Origin: Lates calcarifer
Taxonomy: Eukaryota > Chordata > Actinopteri > Centropomidae
Direction of reading: 5' to 3'
Length of the DNA stretch: 64,000 bases
Assembly: GCF_001640805.2 (NCBI RefSeq)
Contig: NC_066838.1
Span: forward strand, 3,379,101 to 3,443,100
Shown here piece by piece: positions 1 through 12,300 of this stretch. Within the stretch, counting starts at the first letter, position 1. Every line of letters begins with the position of its first letter. Under the pieces are notes generated by a model that had not been told where the DNA came from, made no database searches, and saw only the letters and a list, made by a program, of their open reading frames with translations. A program made the translations under genes and the position numbers.

Positions 1-443
1 ATTTTATTTCAGAGCAAGTACTTTTACTATTGATACTTTAAATACAATAATACTTTTGAACCCATAACATTTATAGGGGGAACTTTTGGATTGTTGTATT
101 GGTATTTATACCAATCTGAATACCTATTCTTAAGTAACATTGAGTAACATTATGCTCAGCATTTTGTAGGTTCTGCAGAAGAGTAGAAATGAGGAAGAGA
201 GAGCAATAGTTTGCTCATTATTTGAACTTTAAAAGGTTATTTTATGTCTTTTTTTTTGGCCAAACAGGAAACATGTGGAGAGATAGAGGGGTTTTACACA
301 CAAATAACAGTGGTCCATGCAGGTACATGGTCAGCTACCAGGCCAACTATATACTCCTGTATATTGTATTTATTATACTGTACACCTCCCTAATGTTTCC
401 TCTTGATCTCTACATCAGCCCTCTCTCTCTCACCCCCCTGCAG

Positions 444-1075
444 TGTATCGTCTGACATTCTGCCAGACCTTCCCAGAGATGAAGCAGAAGACAGAAGAGT
501 GGAAGACTGTCCTGGGCAGCGTCTTCTTCTTTCTGGGCTTCACCGGCCTGGTGGTCTGGTGGCAGAAAGTCTACGGTAAATCTGCCTGTCAAATCTGACG
601 ATGACAATGGAAGTGGCTGTTTCTGCCTCAACATCACTGACTTGGTGCTACTGTGTTCCACTTGGTGCAGGCCTTTTTCACAGCAGACCAGAAAAAGCAC
701 AGCTGTAGCTAATAACATTAATGAGGCTCTGTTCCTTTTAAGTATCCCAGTAAGCCAGCATTCACAATACCAGGGTCCTGGATTCATCTAAAGGGGCTGC
801 AGGCTTTATTAGCATTTTCTGCAGCAGCTCCTAGTGAAGCATCATGTTCATGTACACATGACATGTTTTTATGTTCATATTAACTGTATTACAGAGTTCA
901 CTGATGTGTGAATGTACCTTTCTATTCCTTGTTTCCTCCAGTCTATCCTGAACGCCCCAGGACCTTTGATGACGAGTGGCAGGCCAAACAGTTAAAAAGG
1001 ATGTTGGACATGAGGATCAGCCCCGTCGAGGGCTTCTCTGCCAAGTGGGACTATGAGAAGGGTCAATGGAAGTAA
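444..1075 (+). CDS. cox4i2: Cytochrome c oxidase subunit 4, last two coding exons (3' part of gene)
   Basis: COX4 is the nuclear-encoded regulatory subunit of respiratory complex IV in the inner mitochondrial membrane. Exon 444-575 follows a pyrimidine-rich acceptor ending CTGCAG and ends at G|GTAAAT. It encodes the matrix end plus the single membrane helix ([20 protein letters not shown], then WWQKVY). Exon 942-1075 follows CCTCCAG, completes the split Val codon and encodes the intermembrane-space tail with [13 protein letters not shown] and the conserved end [10 protein letters not shown] before TAA. The phases agree. Upstream exons (transit peptide and N-terminal matrix part) are not in the first 443 bases, so the gene is cut by the window edge. 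COX4I1 and COX4I2 are hard to separate on these exons. The WWQ-VYV stretch and the adjacent bcl2l1, as in human 20q11, favour the hypoxia-associated isoform COX4I2. The family is certain; the paralogue is inferred. Confidence 0.88.
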
Positions 1076-1349
1076 AAAGACAGTTGGACTGTGGCTGAGG
1101 TGGCACAGAGTCTGGACCTGTGACTCCAGAGTACAGCTTTTTGTCCCACTCTGTGAAGCTGCTGTTGAAGTACACCTGAATTTGAATGTTCCATTATTAA
1201 TGTTAAAACCACTAGCTTATCCACTGTTAGCATCTCTGGGGTAATTTTACTCTGAGCCACCTCTGGCTTTCAGTCAGCTGCCTCTTCTTCAACCACTGCC
1301 GCCTTCTGTCATGGTGATAACTGTGTCCGTCCAGGTGCAACCTTATAAT

Positions 1350-1355
1350 AATAAA
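1350..1355 (+). terminator. cox4i2 poly(A) signal
   Basis: A canonical AATAAA lies 275 bases after the cox4i2 stop codon. It is followed within 30 bases by a GT/T-rich stretch (GTTTTGCCCGTGTCTCTGTC), the expected downstream element. The 3'UTR would be about 300 nt. Confidence 0.75.
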
Positions 1356-1493
1356 GTTTTGCCCGTGTCTCTGTCTCAGTCTTTTTATTATGTGCTGTTA
1401 GCTCTGCTCAGGTGCTACTCTGCTTGCTTCCTGTGTGGCAGGGTCATCTTTGTTTGAATTGCATAAAATAAGTTATTAAGACAGGGCGGCTCT

Positions 1494-1766
1494 GTGGTGC
1501 AGTGGTTAGCACTGTCACCTCAAAGTGAGAAGGTTCCAGGTTTTCTGTGTGGAGTTTGCTTGTTCTCCCTGTGCCTGCATGGTTTCTCTCCAGGTACTCT
1601 GGCTTCCTCCCTTACCGCCAGTGAAGTCACCAATGAACCTAATGCATGTCTTTGGACTGTGGGAGGAAGCTGGAGTACCTGGGAGAACATGCATACTCCA
1701 TACAGAGAAGCCTGGGCGAACTGGAGCCTTCTCGCTGTGAGGTGACAGTGCTAACCACTGCACCAC
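1494..1766. repeat. Foldback (palindromic) transposable element
   Basis: The outer 29 bases (1494-1522) and 1738-1766 are perfect inverted copies of each other, starting GTGGTGCAGTGGTTAGCACT. Similarity continues inward: the whole element is two diverged halves in opposite orientation, each with the GTGTGGAGTTTGC / TGTTCTCCC / TTCCTCCC words. Similar unrelated-looking ORFs on the two strands are a by-product of this palindrome. The arm matches a sequence I recognise as highly repeated in fish genomes. The head-to-head arrangement makes this a foldback or MITE-like copy. No transposase is encoded and no clear target duplication was found. Confidence 0.8.
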
Positions 1767-1894
1767 CATGCATGTGACAACAACAGAATGTAAATAAATA
1801 TGGTTAAACCATTGTTGATAAAATCTAAAGGTAAATTGTGTGATTTATTATGATGCATAATATCAGCATGACACAAACTTAATCTCTTACTTTC

Positions 1895-2060
1895 TAGCAG
1901 CATGACTGTCAATCCACCACCTTTCTCCAGACTGAAGTATCTCAACAACTATTTGATGGATTGCCATGAAATCTGTGCAGACATTGAGGGTCAGACTTTT
2001 ATTCTTGAGCCACCTCAAGGTTCATATTTGTGGTTTTGGGTTTAATGTCTCAATGACATT
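1895..2060 (-). repeat. Dispersed repeat copy (CCATGAAAT family), reverse orientation
   Basis: The stretch around ATTTGATGGATTGCCATGAAAT, followed by CTGTGCAGACATTGAGG, is the reverse form of a repeat seen forward at 25880-26170 and in part at 43310-43440. The family is common in percomorph fish sequences as I remember them. I do not assign a Repbase name. It has no coding capacity. Confidence 0.55.
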
Positions 2061-2585
2061 TGTTTGGATAGTCATGATAATTAGTACATGAATAAACTTC
2101 ACCTTGGGGATGAATTGTAATAACCTTGCTAATCCTGTGATCCAGTATTCAAGACTTTAGAAAAGACATGAAAGACTCAGTACATCTTCCAGCATGGGTT
2201 TTATTAGGTTCAATGTAATTTAAAATTTTACAATGCCATTCTAAGACATACAAATGGACCATTGGACATGGTTGCAATCTTTGATTCTATACTCTTATGA
2301 TCAACAAAAATGCACCAGAGACTGAACTTTTTGAAAATATCCTTTCACTTTTCACTTTGCATTTCCTTGTCTAGTAGCAGTCCAATAATCCTAAATAATA
2401 ATATAATAAAAAACCCACAATGAATGACAATGCACATCAATGCAAAGATGGAGTTTAAGGCCATTTGAACGGGCACAATTATGCTTTTTACACCAAATAT
2501 AAATAATGTTTAAAAGCCATCAGTTCTGTTTTTTTTAAATATGTTACTAAGCTAACATACTACTCTAAAAAGTTTAAATAACTAG

Positions 2586-2587
<2 letters not shown>

Positions 2588-2626
<39 letters not shown>

Positions 2627-2639
2627 ATATATATATATA
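2588..2639. repeat. (TA)n microsatellite
   Basis: About 25 TA units with one CT interruption near the right end. It lies in the gap between the convergent cox4i2 and bcl2l1 genes. Confidence 0.95.
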
Positions 2640-2836
2640 CCGTGCCAATGCTGTCACACTTTCTTCATTTGTGCCTCCTTCAGGAACATTTTGCCAAAAA
2701 TTCACAACACACATGCACACACTCATACATACACACACACACTCACCTAATGTGTAGGAAGGAAATTAGTTTCAGTGAGGGCCAGGACAGCAGAGAAAAG
2801 CCTACAAGCAGCTCCTTGGTGGGGCACACGCTAGAA

Positions 2837-2838
<2 letters not shown>

Positions 2839-2869
<31 letters not shown>
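2839..2869. repeat. (AT)n microsatellite
   Basis: About 15 uninterrupted AT units, 200 bases from the first TA array. Small ORFs that run across it on both strands encode only Tyr-Ile repeats and are artefacts. Confidence 0.95.
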
Positions 2870-2870
<1 letters not shown>

Positions 2871-5454
2871 TGTACTGGAATGTATGAGAGCAGACCTTGG
2901 CTAAAAAGATGCTCACGACGCAAGCATGTAGAAGGGGAGACTCATCAATAGTCAATGCAGGGTTTTTTTTTTTTTATTATTATTTTGGAGAAGTATTTGT
3001 TCATTTGTTGGCAAATGTGCATGATTGTGTGAACTGTGAAGATGAAAAACAGCAAAAGTCAACATTGATGAAGAGGGATGAGTCCTGCTTTGAAGATGGA
3101 GGCACAGCTGCACTGACAATATAGTGATGGATGTTTCACCTGTATATCCAGTTTTTTTTTATTCTCCCTTGCTTTAATGTTTACTCTCTGTGGCTCCACA
3201 CGGTTGAGTCTAGTGCTGAACCCTTGTTTGATGAGCTTCAGATGGCACCTGCCAGTCTTGAACTAAAGCTGCATTGTGCTTTATTGTTCTGCTTTAGCAC
3301 ATCAGAACATATTGTTGTCAGCTGGAGACAGTATTTGGAATAACATCAAATTTGAAGCAGTTGGAAGATACTGGGACAGGGAGGAGTAACCCCCTCCTTT
3401 CTCTCCCTTCTCAGTAAATTAATCGAGCTGCCAGTTGTTGGTGCGTGAAACGCCAGGCGACAAACACTCCTCTGAATCCAGCTTTAAATTAAAGATGGAG
3501 AGATGTTTAGAAACAAAGACGAAGGTCTCCTTCTCATCTGACTGGCAGGTGAGTTATATTACAAGCGTGTGTGTGTGTGTGTGGTGCGTTTGTGTGAAGC
3601 AGCAGGTGGGCCAGCTGTGACTGACACACGTGACTAGGTGCAGTGACAGCTGGGGGACCGCAGAGGAAGAGGTGGAGCTGGATGGAGGGGGAAAGAGGAG
3701 GAGAGATGGATGGAGATTTGACAGACTTGAGTGTCTGGGGAAGACAAGGCGGAGAAGCAGAGGGGTTGGACTGTGAAAGAAATGCATGGATAACTTGGAG
3801 TGAGTGTGTGTGAGATGAGATATGAGGGTTTGGGTGTCGAGTTTTACGCTTCTACAGCCACTGACAGCTGATTTGCTTAAGATGGTAAACAGACACATTT
3901 TGACACGTTTCTCACCAAATTTAACTCAAATCACTTCTGATGCAGAACTGCTTTGTCTCCTCAGGCAGCTGCTTCATCAGTTTGCTACATAAATCTGATC
4001 AGACTGTGATGTTCACTCTGGTGCTAAGATGAAATCGAACTGTGACTGTAAGATCTGACAAATGGTTAAAAAATAAGGAATGGTTATTGGATTAGCACAG
4101 AGTGAGAAAAAACCCAGCAAAAATAGTTTTCAACATTGCAGCACATGATTAGGATTTTATTGCAAAATTATCAGTATAAATGACTCTGATGCTTTATTTT
4201 AACCCTCCCCCCATTGAGCAGTGTATAGAAACAACTGTGGGTGATGTTAATGTTTATTTTCTTGATTATTCTATTAATCGTTTAGTCGATAAAACGCCAG
4301 GAAATAGTGAAAACGTCTGTCATGACCGCTCAAAAGCCAAAGATAATCAGTTTATTATCATATATAGAGAGAGACAGACAAGTGTTTTGCTTGATAATTA
4401 AGTTATTTTACTGTATAATGTAGTTGTAATCAGACATTAAGATAGTTAACGCGTTACTGCATTATAGAACTTCTGAGAAGCTACTGTAACTGGAGTATGA
4501 TCAGACAATGATTGACAATAATAATATACAATGTAGTATATCAGTTGCTGTTCGAACTACATTGATAAATTGGCCAGCACACGGGCCAATACAGGCTTAC
4601 TGCAGCTGTATCATTAAGGAGATTAAGTATCAGCCTAACAAATCCAGAAACTGTCAGATCAGAGTCTTTAGAAACATGAAGAGTCCATTATTTTTTATAC
4701 TTATTATTGAGCTCTTTGTTTATTTATAAATTCTGCCTCTTGACTCGCAATGACAATTGAGCCAATTTGCTGACAAAGGCCCTGAAAGCTGGTGAACTGC
4801 TAGACCTTGAAAATGAAAAAAACTATGAAACTAAGCTCAGCATGTCTTCATTAAACGTGCCTGTGAATAATTTACAAAATTTCTAATGACAGATGGTAAG
4901 AATGTGATCATGTATGTAACTGTTTATCATTTAACACAACTGAAGCTGTGTCATTGTCAATCAGTCATTGACTATACACCAGATGTGTCATTAAAACACA
5001 CTTTTAAAATGTCTTTATATCTGATTACAATCAAATGTGTTACAAACCATTTATGAATTGTAGTTAAGTTGTTCATACACACATAATAGAGGGGCGGGGG
5101 TTAAAGTAAAGAATAAGCAAATTGACAGCTTTACATCCAAATATCCAACTCTTAAGACTGTTGAAACTGAAGAGTCTTTCAGGCTGCTGAAAGATCTTTC
5201 TGAGTGTCGCTGTGACTGGTGACTGCTCGGTTATGTGTGTGTTGCTACAGTATTTGCTGCATTCTCTAGCTACTGTGTAGTAAACATGGAGGGTCTGAGC
5301 CATGGCGCCCTGCTTGTATGAACTGCAGTTACACTGATTCTGAGAACTTGCCACACACGCAGTGGTCTGCCGGTCAGCAGGCTGACTAAACACAACAGGA
5401 TCAAACCAAGGCCAAGTGTGACCATAAAGCACAGATCAGCGGGAGCAGTGGGGT
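2870..5454. other. Convergent intergenic region, no gene seen
   Basis: AT-rich sequence between the 3' ends of cox4i2 (+) and bcl2l1 (-). It holds a poly-T run near 2961, a short TG array near 3568 and the dispersed repeat at 4250-4410. Open frames are short and have no recognisable protein. The bcl2l1 transcript may extend into it: further - strand AATAAA signals occur, for example at 4719-4724. Confidence 0.5.
4250..4410 (-). repeat. ATTAATCG-type dispersed repeat, reverse copy
   Basis: The words TTGATTATTCTATTAATCG and AGTCGATAAAA are the reverse complement of the end of the repeat seen forward at 8040-8325 and 29580-29915. The other end (AAAGCCAAAGATAATCAGTT) also matches the family. This copy is shorter than the others. 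Confidence 0.55.
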
Positions 5455-6341
5455 TTTAATGGTTCAGAAATCCAAAACCAAACGCACCAACAAACACAAA
5501 CAAGCAGAGGATTTAGTTTCCCATTAAGGTTTCTAGTTTAAGACTCCACTGTTTTGTTAACTAAGACCTGTTTGACTCTTTTTCAGTTACCATTCATATA
5601 AAACCTAGAAGCATGAAAGACAGGGCAAGATAAAACAGTGTATCAGTGTACGGAGGATTATGATGTTATACTGTATGTGTTGGTGATCAGGATGGCTGAG
5701 AACTACAGAAGCTGTTCAGGGGCAGGTGCTACAGCCTCCCCTGCTTTCACTCTCCATATGGCACATACAAAGCTATTGTAGAGCTGTCTGTGGGGACGTG
5801 CGACAAAACAAGCTTCAAGATGAGACATGTAGAACAGTTCAGGCTGCATAGCACAATGACCCTTTGTCAGGCAGGTTTGGGTTAACTGTGGAGAGACTCT
5901 CAATAGCCTCTTTTGAGAATGAAAATGGGAAAAAAAAATTTGTTAAAACTAATACATACATACAAAAAGGAAAATGATACAGGAACAACTGGAGAACATG
6001 GAAAGAAGGAACAAATGGTTCAGTGAATGAAAGAATAATATGCCTGTCTCTGTATAACCACACATTTTTCATCAGGGTGAAGGTTAAGGTGAAAACATGA
6101 ATACTAATAACTTTTCCTCTTCTCGGTCTTTTTCTCAAAAGTCCAACAACATGTGAGGATTCTCAGTCCACTGTGGGATGTGTGTGTGTGTGTGTGGGGG
6201 GGTAAACATTATCAGCAGTTCTGACAAGACAAACAGGACCTTCATTTTAACTTCTGCGGCGTGTACGTTGAGGGTAGTGAAGGAGGCAGGTGGAGAGGGT
6301 CATGGGAGAGGAGTAGTAGGAGGGCTGTCGTCTGTTTCCTC
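5455..6341 (-). other. bcl2l1: bcl2l1 3'UTR (minimum extent, inferred)
   Basis: Sequence directly downstream of the bcl2l1 stop on the - strand. The first plausible poly(A) signal is the ATTAAA variant at 5460-5455; stronger AATAAA hexamers occur only further away (4724-4719 and beyond). The exact 3' end cannot be set from sequence alone. A TG/G-rich tract lies at 6180-6201. Confidence 0.4.
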
Positions 6342-9300
6342 TCACAGGCGCTTCTGAGCAATCAGTGAGCCCACCACGACCCCGGTCACCAGGGTCATCC
6401 CCGCCAGCAGCCACTTCTTGAAGCTCTCCTGGGACCTCCTGCTCTCTGCTGCTGCATCCTGCCCAAAGATTTCTGCAAAGCGCTCCTGGAAGACAAAAGT
6501 GAGAATAAAGGGTTAATACCTGAGTATTTGCTGCTGACTATGTGAGGAATATTAAAAAAAATCCGACATGCATGTACACTTCCCAAAACTCCCCAGTCAA
6601 AAAAAGAAAAAAACCCCATAAGGCGGTTTAGAGAGTCAGGTAGATTCCCTTTTGTAAAGGTCTCTAGGTCTCAAACAGGCAGACGGCTGTTCAGACACCC
6701 ACAGCTGTGTGTCCGTATGACTGTCAAAACCCACACATTCATGTGTGGAAATTTCCATCCACCGAAGCAATCATACAGGTAACACACCATCACAACCAGC
6801 AAAAAGCCCCAAAAGCCACCTGCATCAAAGCTGTGCACTCTAACAACAAGATCTCATTGATTAAAAGGAAAAATCCACATCATTAACATTCAGAGTTAGG
6901 ACCCGGTCACGACAGCTCTTGCTTTAAAAATTTTCCACCAATCCTCCCCTCCCTTCCCAGGCATCCCATCAGTTCAGCAGCAGGTCCCCGCACAAGCGTT
7001 GTAGTTGCTGACATTCTTTCCCACCGTTGTCCTCGCTGCCAAGCCTACACTGACGCCCACTGAAATCATTTCCTGGAAATGAGCTGTGGAGCATGCAGTT
7101 CTGATCTCTGGCCACATGGAGGCACCAGTGAGGCAAAAAGTCTCATACAAAACACAACAGTGGATCAGCTGAGGTGGATATGGCCTATGAAGGCACTAGT
7201 GCTAATGTTCATGTTGTCCATATTTCTTAAGAGTCAGTGCTTCACCTCAGTAGATACAATTAGTGAGGCTAACGGACCCTCTTAAGAGCTAATCATAAGA
7301 ATGTAACCAGAACAAATGTCAACTGTCTGATTCAGATGTTTGACTCTTAGTCAGAGGAGGACTGAATGGGCGGGACAGAAGGTCTTTTGAGGGTGGCGGT
7401 GGGGGGCTGTTACTGGAATCTGCTGAGAGAGAGGACAGGAACAAGAAAGTGAAAGGACTAAAATGGAATCACTGAAACAGATAAAGAATGGAGGGGCAGA
7501 GGTTGTTGCTGGAAACAGAGTAATAAAGCAGGGGATATAATTGTAGGTGTATAAAAGGGGGTTTGTTGGTGCCTGTTCCAGAAAGTGGGTTTAACAAACT
7601 CTGAACTCAAACCTGAACTCAAGTTAATTAAACTTGAGACTCCTGACCCCGAGTTAACCATGCGCATGGTGACTGACTGTGTCCATCATCAACTCAGCTC
7701 CAGTGTCACAATTCACCATGGCAACTGGTAAATAAAGTGCAGAATCTCCATTTTCATCTAGACATAGAAATATGAACGTGTGCATACGCATGATATATTC
7801 AATAAAAAGAGTCAAAGTGGTGAAAAGAGTTTTGAAAAGATTTTTTCAGTGTTGTCAAGTTATTCATCATTTACCAGACTTGGTGAGACATCATTTATTT
7901 ATGAACCTACTTGTAACTACCTCACCCAGGAATAATGATTTACACAATCTGCAGTAAAAAGATGTTCAGGTTAAAACAAAGGTTAAATGGTTTTTTAAAG
8001 GTCTACTTTACATAGTAAACTTGTCTTGTATTTCATCATGTATTAGATTCAGAACTTTAATGATTTGTCTATCAATCAACTGGTGAAAAAATGAATCAAC
8101 AACTATTTAAATTATCAATTAATCATTTCTTTCATTTTTATATAGTCACAGCTTCTAAAAGATTTGCTGCTTGTTTGTCAATTATGATAGTAAACGGAAT
8201 ATTTTTAGGCTTAGGTAAAGAATTTGAATGTCATCTTCCTATCCTCTGATAACAACATTTTCTGACATTTCATTGATGAGATGATTAATGGATTCATTGT
8301 GAAAATAACTGTTAGTTACAGCCCCAAAGAGATTAAAAAACAGAAATACTGATAAACTAACTGAAGTTAGACTGCTAAATACAGTATTGGCCAATGAATA
8401 ACAAATACATTATTTTTCTACTGTAAAATCTCCCACTTTACTAAAATAACTAATTAAAAACAACCTAACTGATCTATATTGAGATTGTTTCCTTGATGTG
8501 TAGAGTCACAGTGATGAATGTGAGGGAAGAGATCATTGTGTAAAGAAATGTTGTGTTTAGTGGTAACACTAGTAAAGACAGAATGATCTAATATCCAGGA
8601 TTTTGATCTTCCTCTCCTGAAGTGATTCTCTGCAAATTAATGAGCTTTGATATCGATTGGATTAATGAGGAAATGAGACATCGTGTCCAGCAGCTCCTTA
8701 AGGCGTCAGTACTGTGGCGTAGGGGAGGGGACCTGCCAGTGAGCAGAGTTTTCAGTTTGGGCCCAGATGGACGTATGAATGAAACAATATGAGGAAGTAA
8801 AGGGGGAGTGAGAGTTACAAATCAGAGGGTTTACAGAGAGAAAGGGCCTAAGGGAAGTAGTGGAGTGAGAAGATGAAGGGATATCACTCCTGGTTTTTCT
8901 CCTGATTCAGATTTTTGTTTGATTAATGAGGTGTGGAGTGTAGTTTCTTTCATACCCCCGTGTCTCTTTGTGCCTGACGCGCAATGTTATCACCACAAGT
9001 GGCCCCCCGCAAATACAAACTAAAACCTACACAATGAAATGGTGAACTGGTTGCTGAGATCTCAGGAAATGTGCAAACAATGACGCTACATAGTTACAGG
9101 ATGACTTGTGAATAATCCATGCATGAGAGGGGTGTTGCAGTTGGTGCATTTTTTAAAACTTTGTCATGTCTGTAACAATATGATGCTGAGTTGTGGTTCT
9201 GTGGAAACGAATCTTGGCTTTGAGGCTAATATTTCTAAGAATATGCAGGGTGTGAATATGCTGGTGGGAGATAAGGGGGGAGACCGTGTGGTGATGACCT

Positions 9301-12300
9301 CACTCCTGTGCAGAAACTGACTGACAGCTCAATATATATGTCATCACAACATACTGCGCGATAAACTTTTTAAAGTAACAGCATGATTTGCATTATTTAT
9401 GTCAGATTGATTTTCATTTTTCTAGAGCCTTTTATTACATACGTCTTAAAGAGCAGGTCTGGTGAGATTCACTTTTTTGTTACTATATATAAATTCCATG
9501 AAAAGACCAAAACCAACAATGAACTGATCCTACTAAGAAGTAACCTAATACATATTATTTACCTAACTGATCTATATTGAGATTGTTTCCTTGATGTGTA
9601 CAGAGTCATAGTGATGAATGTGAGGGAAGAGGTCACTGTGTAAAGAAATGTTGTAAAAACCTATTCAAAACACAGACGTCAGTGAGTCACACTGTTGCAC
9701 TTGCTGACATGTTCCTTCATTATAAACTATGTGTATATTGTCTTATATGTTTCAAAATCCAAAAGGTGATGACTAAAATAGTAAAATTGACAGTAAAATA
9801 AATTACAAACCAAAAAAAGAGACAGAGCCACTGACTGTATTTGTTTACTCCAAAACTTTTGTTGGGACCACTGCCTGAAGCAGTCACTGATCTTTGGATC
9901 TAAAGAGCAGTTTGTGAGCTCTGACAGAGACAAGCTGGTCTCATAGTAGATCCATTCATTCATAGTTTCACACAAACACATGCACACTTCTACTTAAAAA
10001 CACTCAGGGAGCAAAGATCTTTGAGAGGCTTTAACACTTGTGCGTTCAGTCAGCGGTCCCAGTCAATGAGAGGTATTTGAGCAAATATGTAACTTCACAG
10101 GAAACTCGGCCCCATCTCATACAAGGTTAACTCAAAGAATTACAAGGAACTGGAACAGTCTATCAAGGCATTGTTAATGATTGTGAGGGATACAAGAGAC
10201 TCTCTTTACTGGCTGCATAGGAGGAAGCTGCCAAGGAAGTTTAAATATTTGTCTTCAACTTTGACTTCCTGATGGCCTTGATAAAGAACATGAGCATATT
10301 TTCAGAAAAGACTATTGGTATAACTTATAACACAGATAACACAGGAGTCAGAGTGAGAAGACAGAGCACAGTGTGCAGCAAGAGGTTGGCTTCAAAACTG
10401 TGTTGGAGGAAAGTTGCTTTTAAGCATCATAATCACCGAGCTGCAATTAAGTAAAGGGCTTGGAATTATTCACAAGAGACTGATAAATGGCTCTAAAGTA
10501 AATAATGACGTAGTGTAATTACACAGTACTGTACATCACGTAATATGAGTCATTGTATCACTGCAGCCCTTAAGTGTCTTTTACGAGGGCGGCTGACCAC
10601 TGCCCATCCTTTCCTGTGTAATCTAGAACAATGTGAAGAATGTGGGGGAAGAACAAAACTAGAACACCTTGTGATGATGACAGACACCTGTAAAACAGAC
10701 ATGTCAAGACATGTTGCTATGCAGTGGAGGAAATATATCATGAAGCAATGTGTGTAGATTGTGTAATAGTGTCAAACACATGCGCACTTCTACAAATACT
10801 GTCGAAAGCTCAGCATTACTTGTTCAGGTTTGTTTGTATTCATTCATTCAATCACTTGTGGATGTGATGCAGTAGGTAAAGCAGACTGACAGAGATCATA
10901 GTTCTCTTTTGACTGTTAATATTCTACTTATTAAGAGAAAATGTGTATATCAGCTTTACTGATCAAATATTTAAAAAGTCTTAATTAGAGGGAATGTCTA
11001 GATGAACTAAACAAGACAGTTACCGTAATTTCCGGACTATAAGCCACTACTTTTTTCACACTGCTTTGAAACTTGCGCCTTAAACAATGATGTGGCTAAT
11101 TTATAGATTTTTACGGGCTAACGAGCTTCATGCCGCAAAAACATTTAGACACCTGCGGCTTATAGACAAGTGCGGCCTGTAAATGTACTTTTTTTTTTTC
11201 TTTTTAAATTTAGTGGGTGCGGCTTATAGTCAGGTGTGCTCAATAGTCCGGAAATTACGCTACTTGAATAAGCAAGACCATGACTCTTCTTAGAAATACT
11301 CAAACAGAAATGCTACAGTGCTTAAAACAACTGCTACCAGAATCCCCACAAATGTGTCTGTTATGACATAAATCTCTCATGCCAGTGCTTACTAAAGCAG
11401 AGTCTGGGCTGGCAGCTACTGGTTTTATCGCAGCAGTCCAGTTTTAAGCGACAGGAGAACTCAACATCGAACCCAAAAAAGGCAACATAATTTTCTGAAA
11501 AAGCCGTGCACTGTCACCATTACTCAAAAAGGAGAAAAAATGTGCATTTGATTGGAACTATTTTCAGCTGCGGATTAATACACATTTGGTGCTTTAATAA
11601 ATATTTTAGGCAGCAGGACAGTGTTTCTACAGTGGTCATGTTCATGGTAATGAAGTAACATGTCACCCAGTACTACACTGGGGCTCATTAAGGTGTTTAA
11701 TAGTTTCTGAACGACAATGGGGCATATAGCTCAATAAGATATATCATGTTTTGATACTTGTTTTGATACTTGTTATGTTGTTGTTATTGTTTGTTGTTAC
11801 ACAAGTGTATTACATACTTAGTGGGACACATTGATTGTTGGTTTTAGTTTTTCATAGATTCCCTGTTGATAAGAAAAATATAGAATATCACCAGATTTAT
11901 TCATTAGACTTATATATATACTTATATATAATAGACTGATACTGAAAATATGAAAATATGATAATCCATTATGTTCTAAGCAAAACATGACCATTATCTT
12001 ATATACATTATGGGTGCAGGATATAGCATATTAGTCTTTAAGTTCTATTTTCCTCTGAATTACAATGCTGGAGTATTAATTCCAAATAAAATGCAAGTTT
12101 GTGTTTTGAATGTTCTACAGCGTGAAATTAACAAATAGCATGAGAAACTACTTGTGTATTTTCTGGTCATATCCCACTTTGGATGACACAGGAGTTACCT
12201 GGTGAAATGCTTACGGCCTTGAAAAACATGCAAAGTTAAGTGGTATAGATGATCTTTGATCTGTGTTTGCAGAGCCAGGCCTCTTCAAGTGTTGGTGATA

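Noticed and set aside
410..787. 125-codon - strand ORF over the cox4i2 exon
   Set aside because: Antisense to a clear COX4 exon and running into intron; no recognisable protein.
1494..1769. Two similar ORFs on opposite strands
   Set aside because: By-products of the palindromic repeat, not genes.
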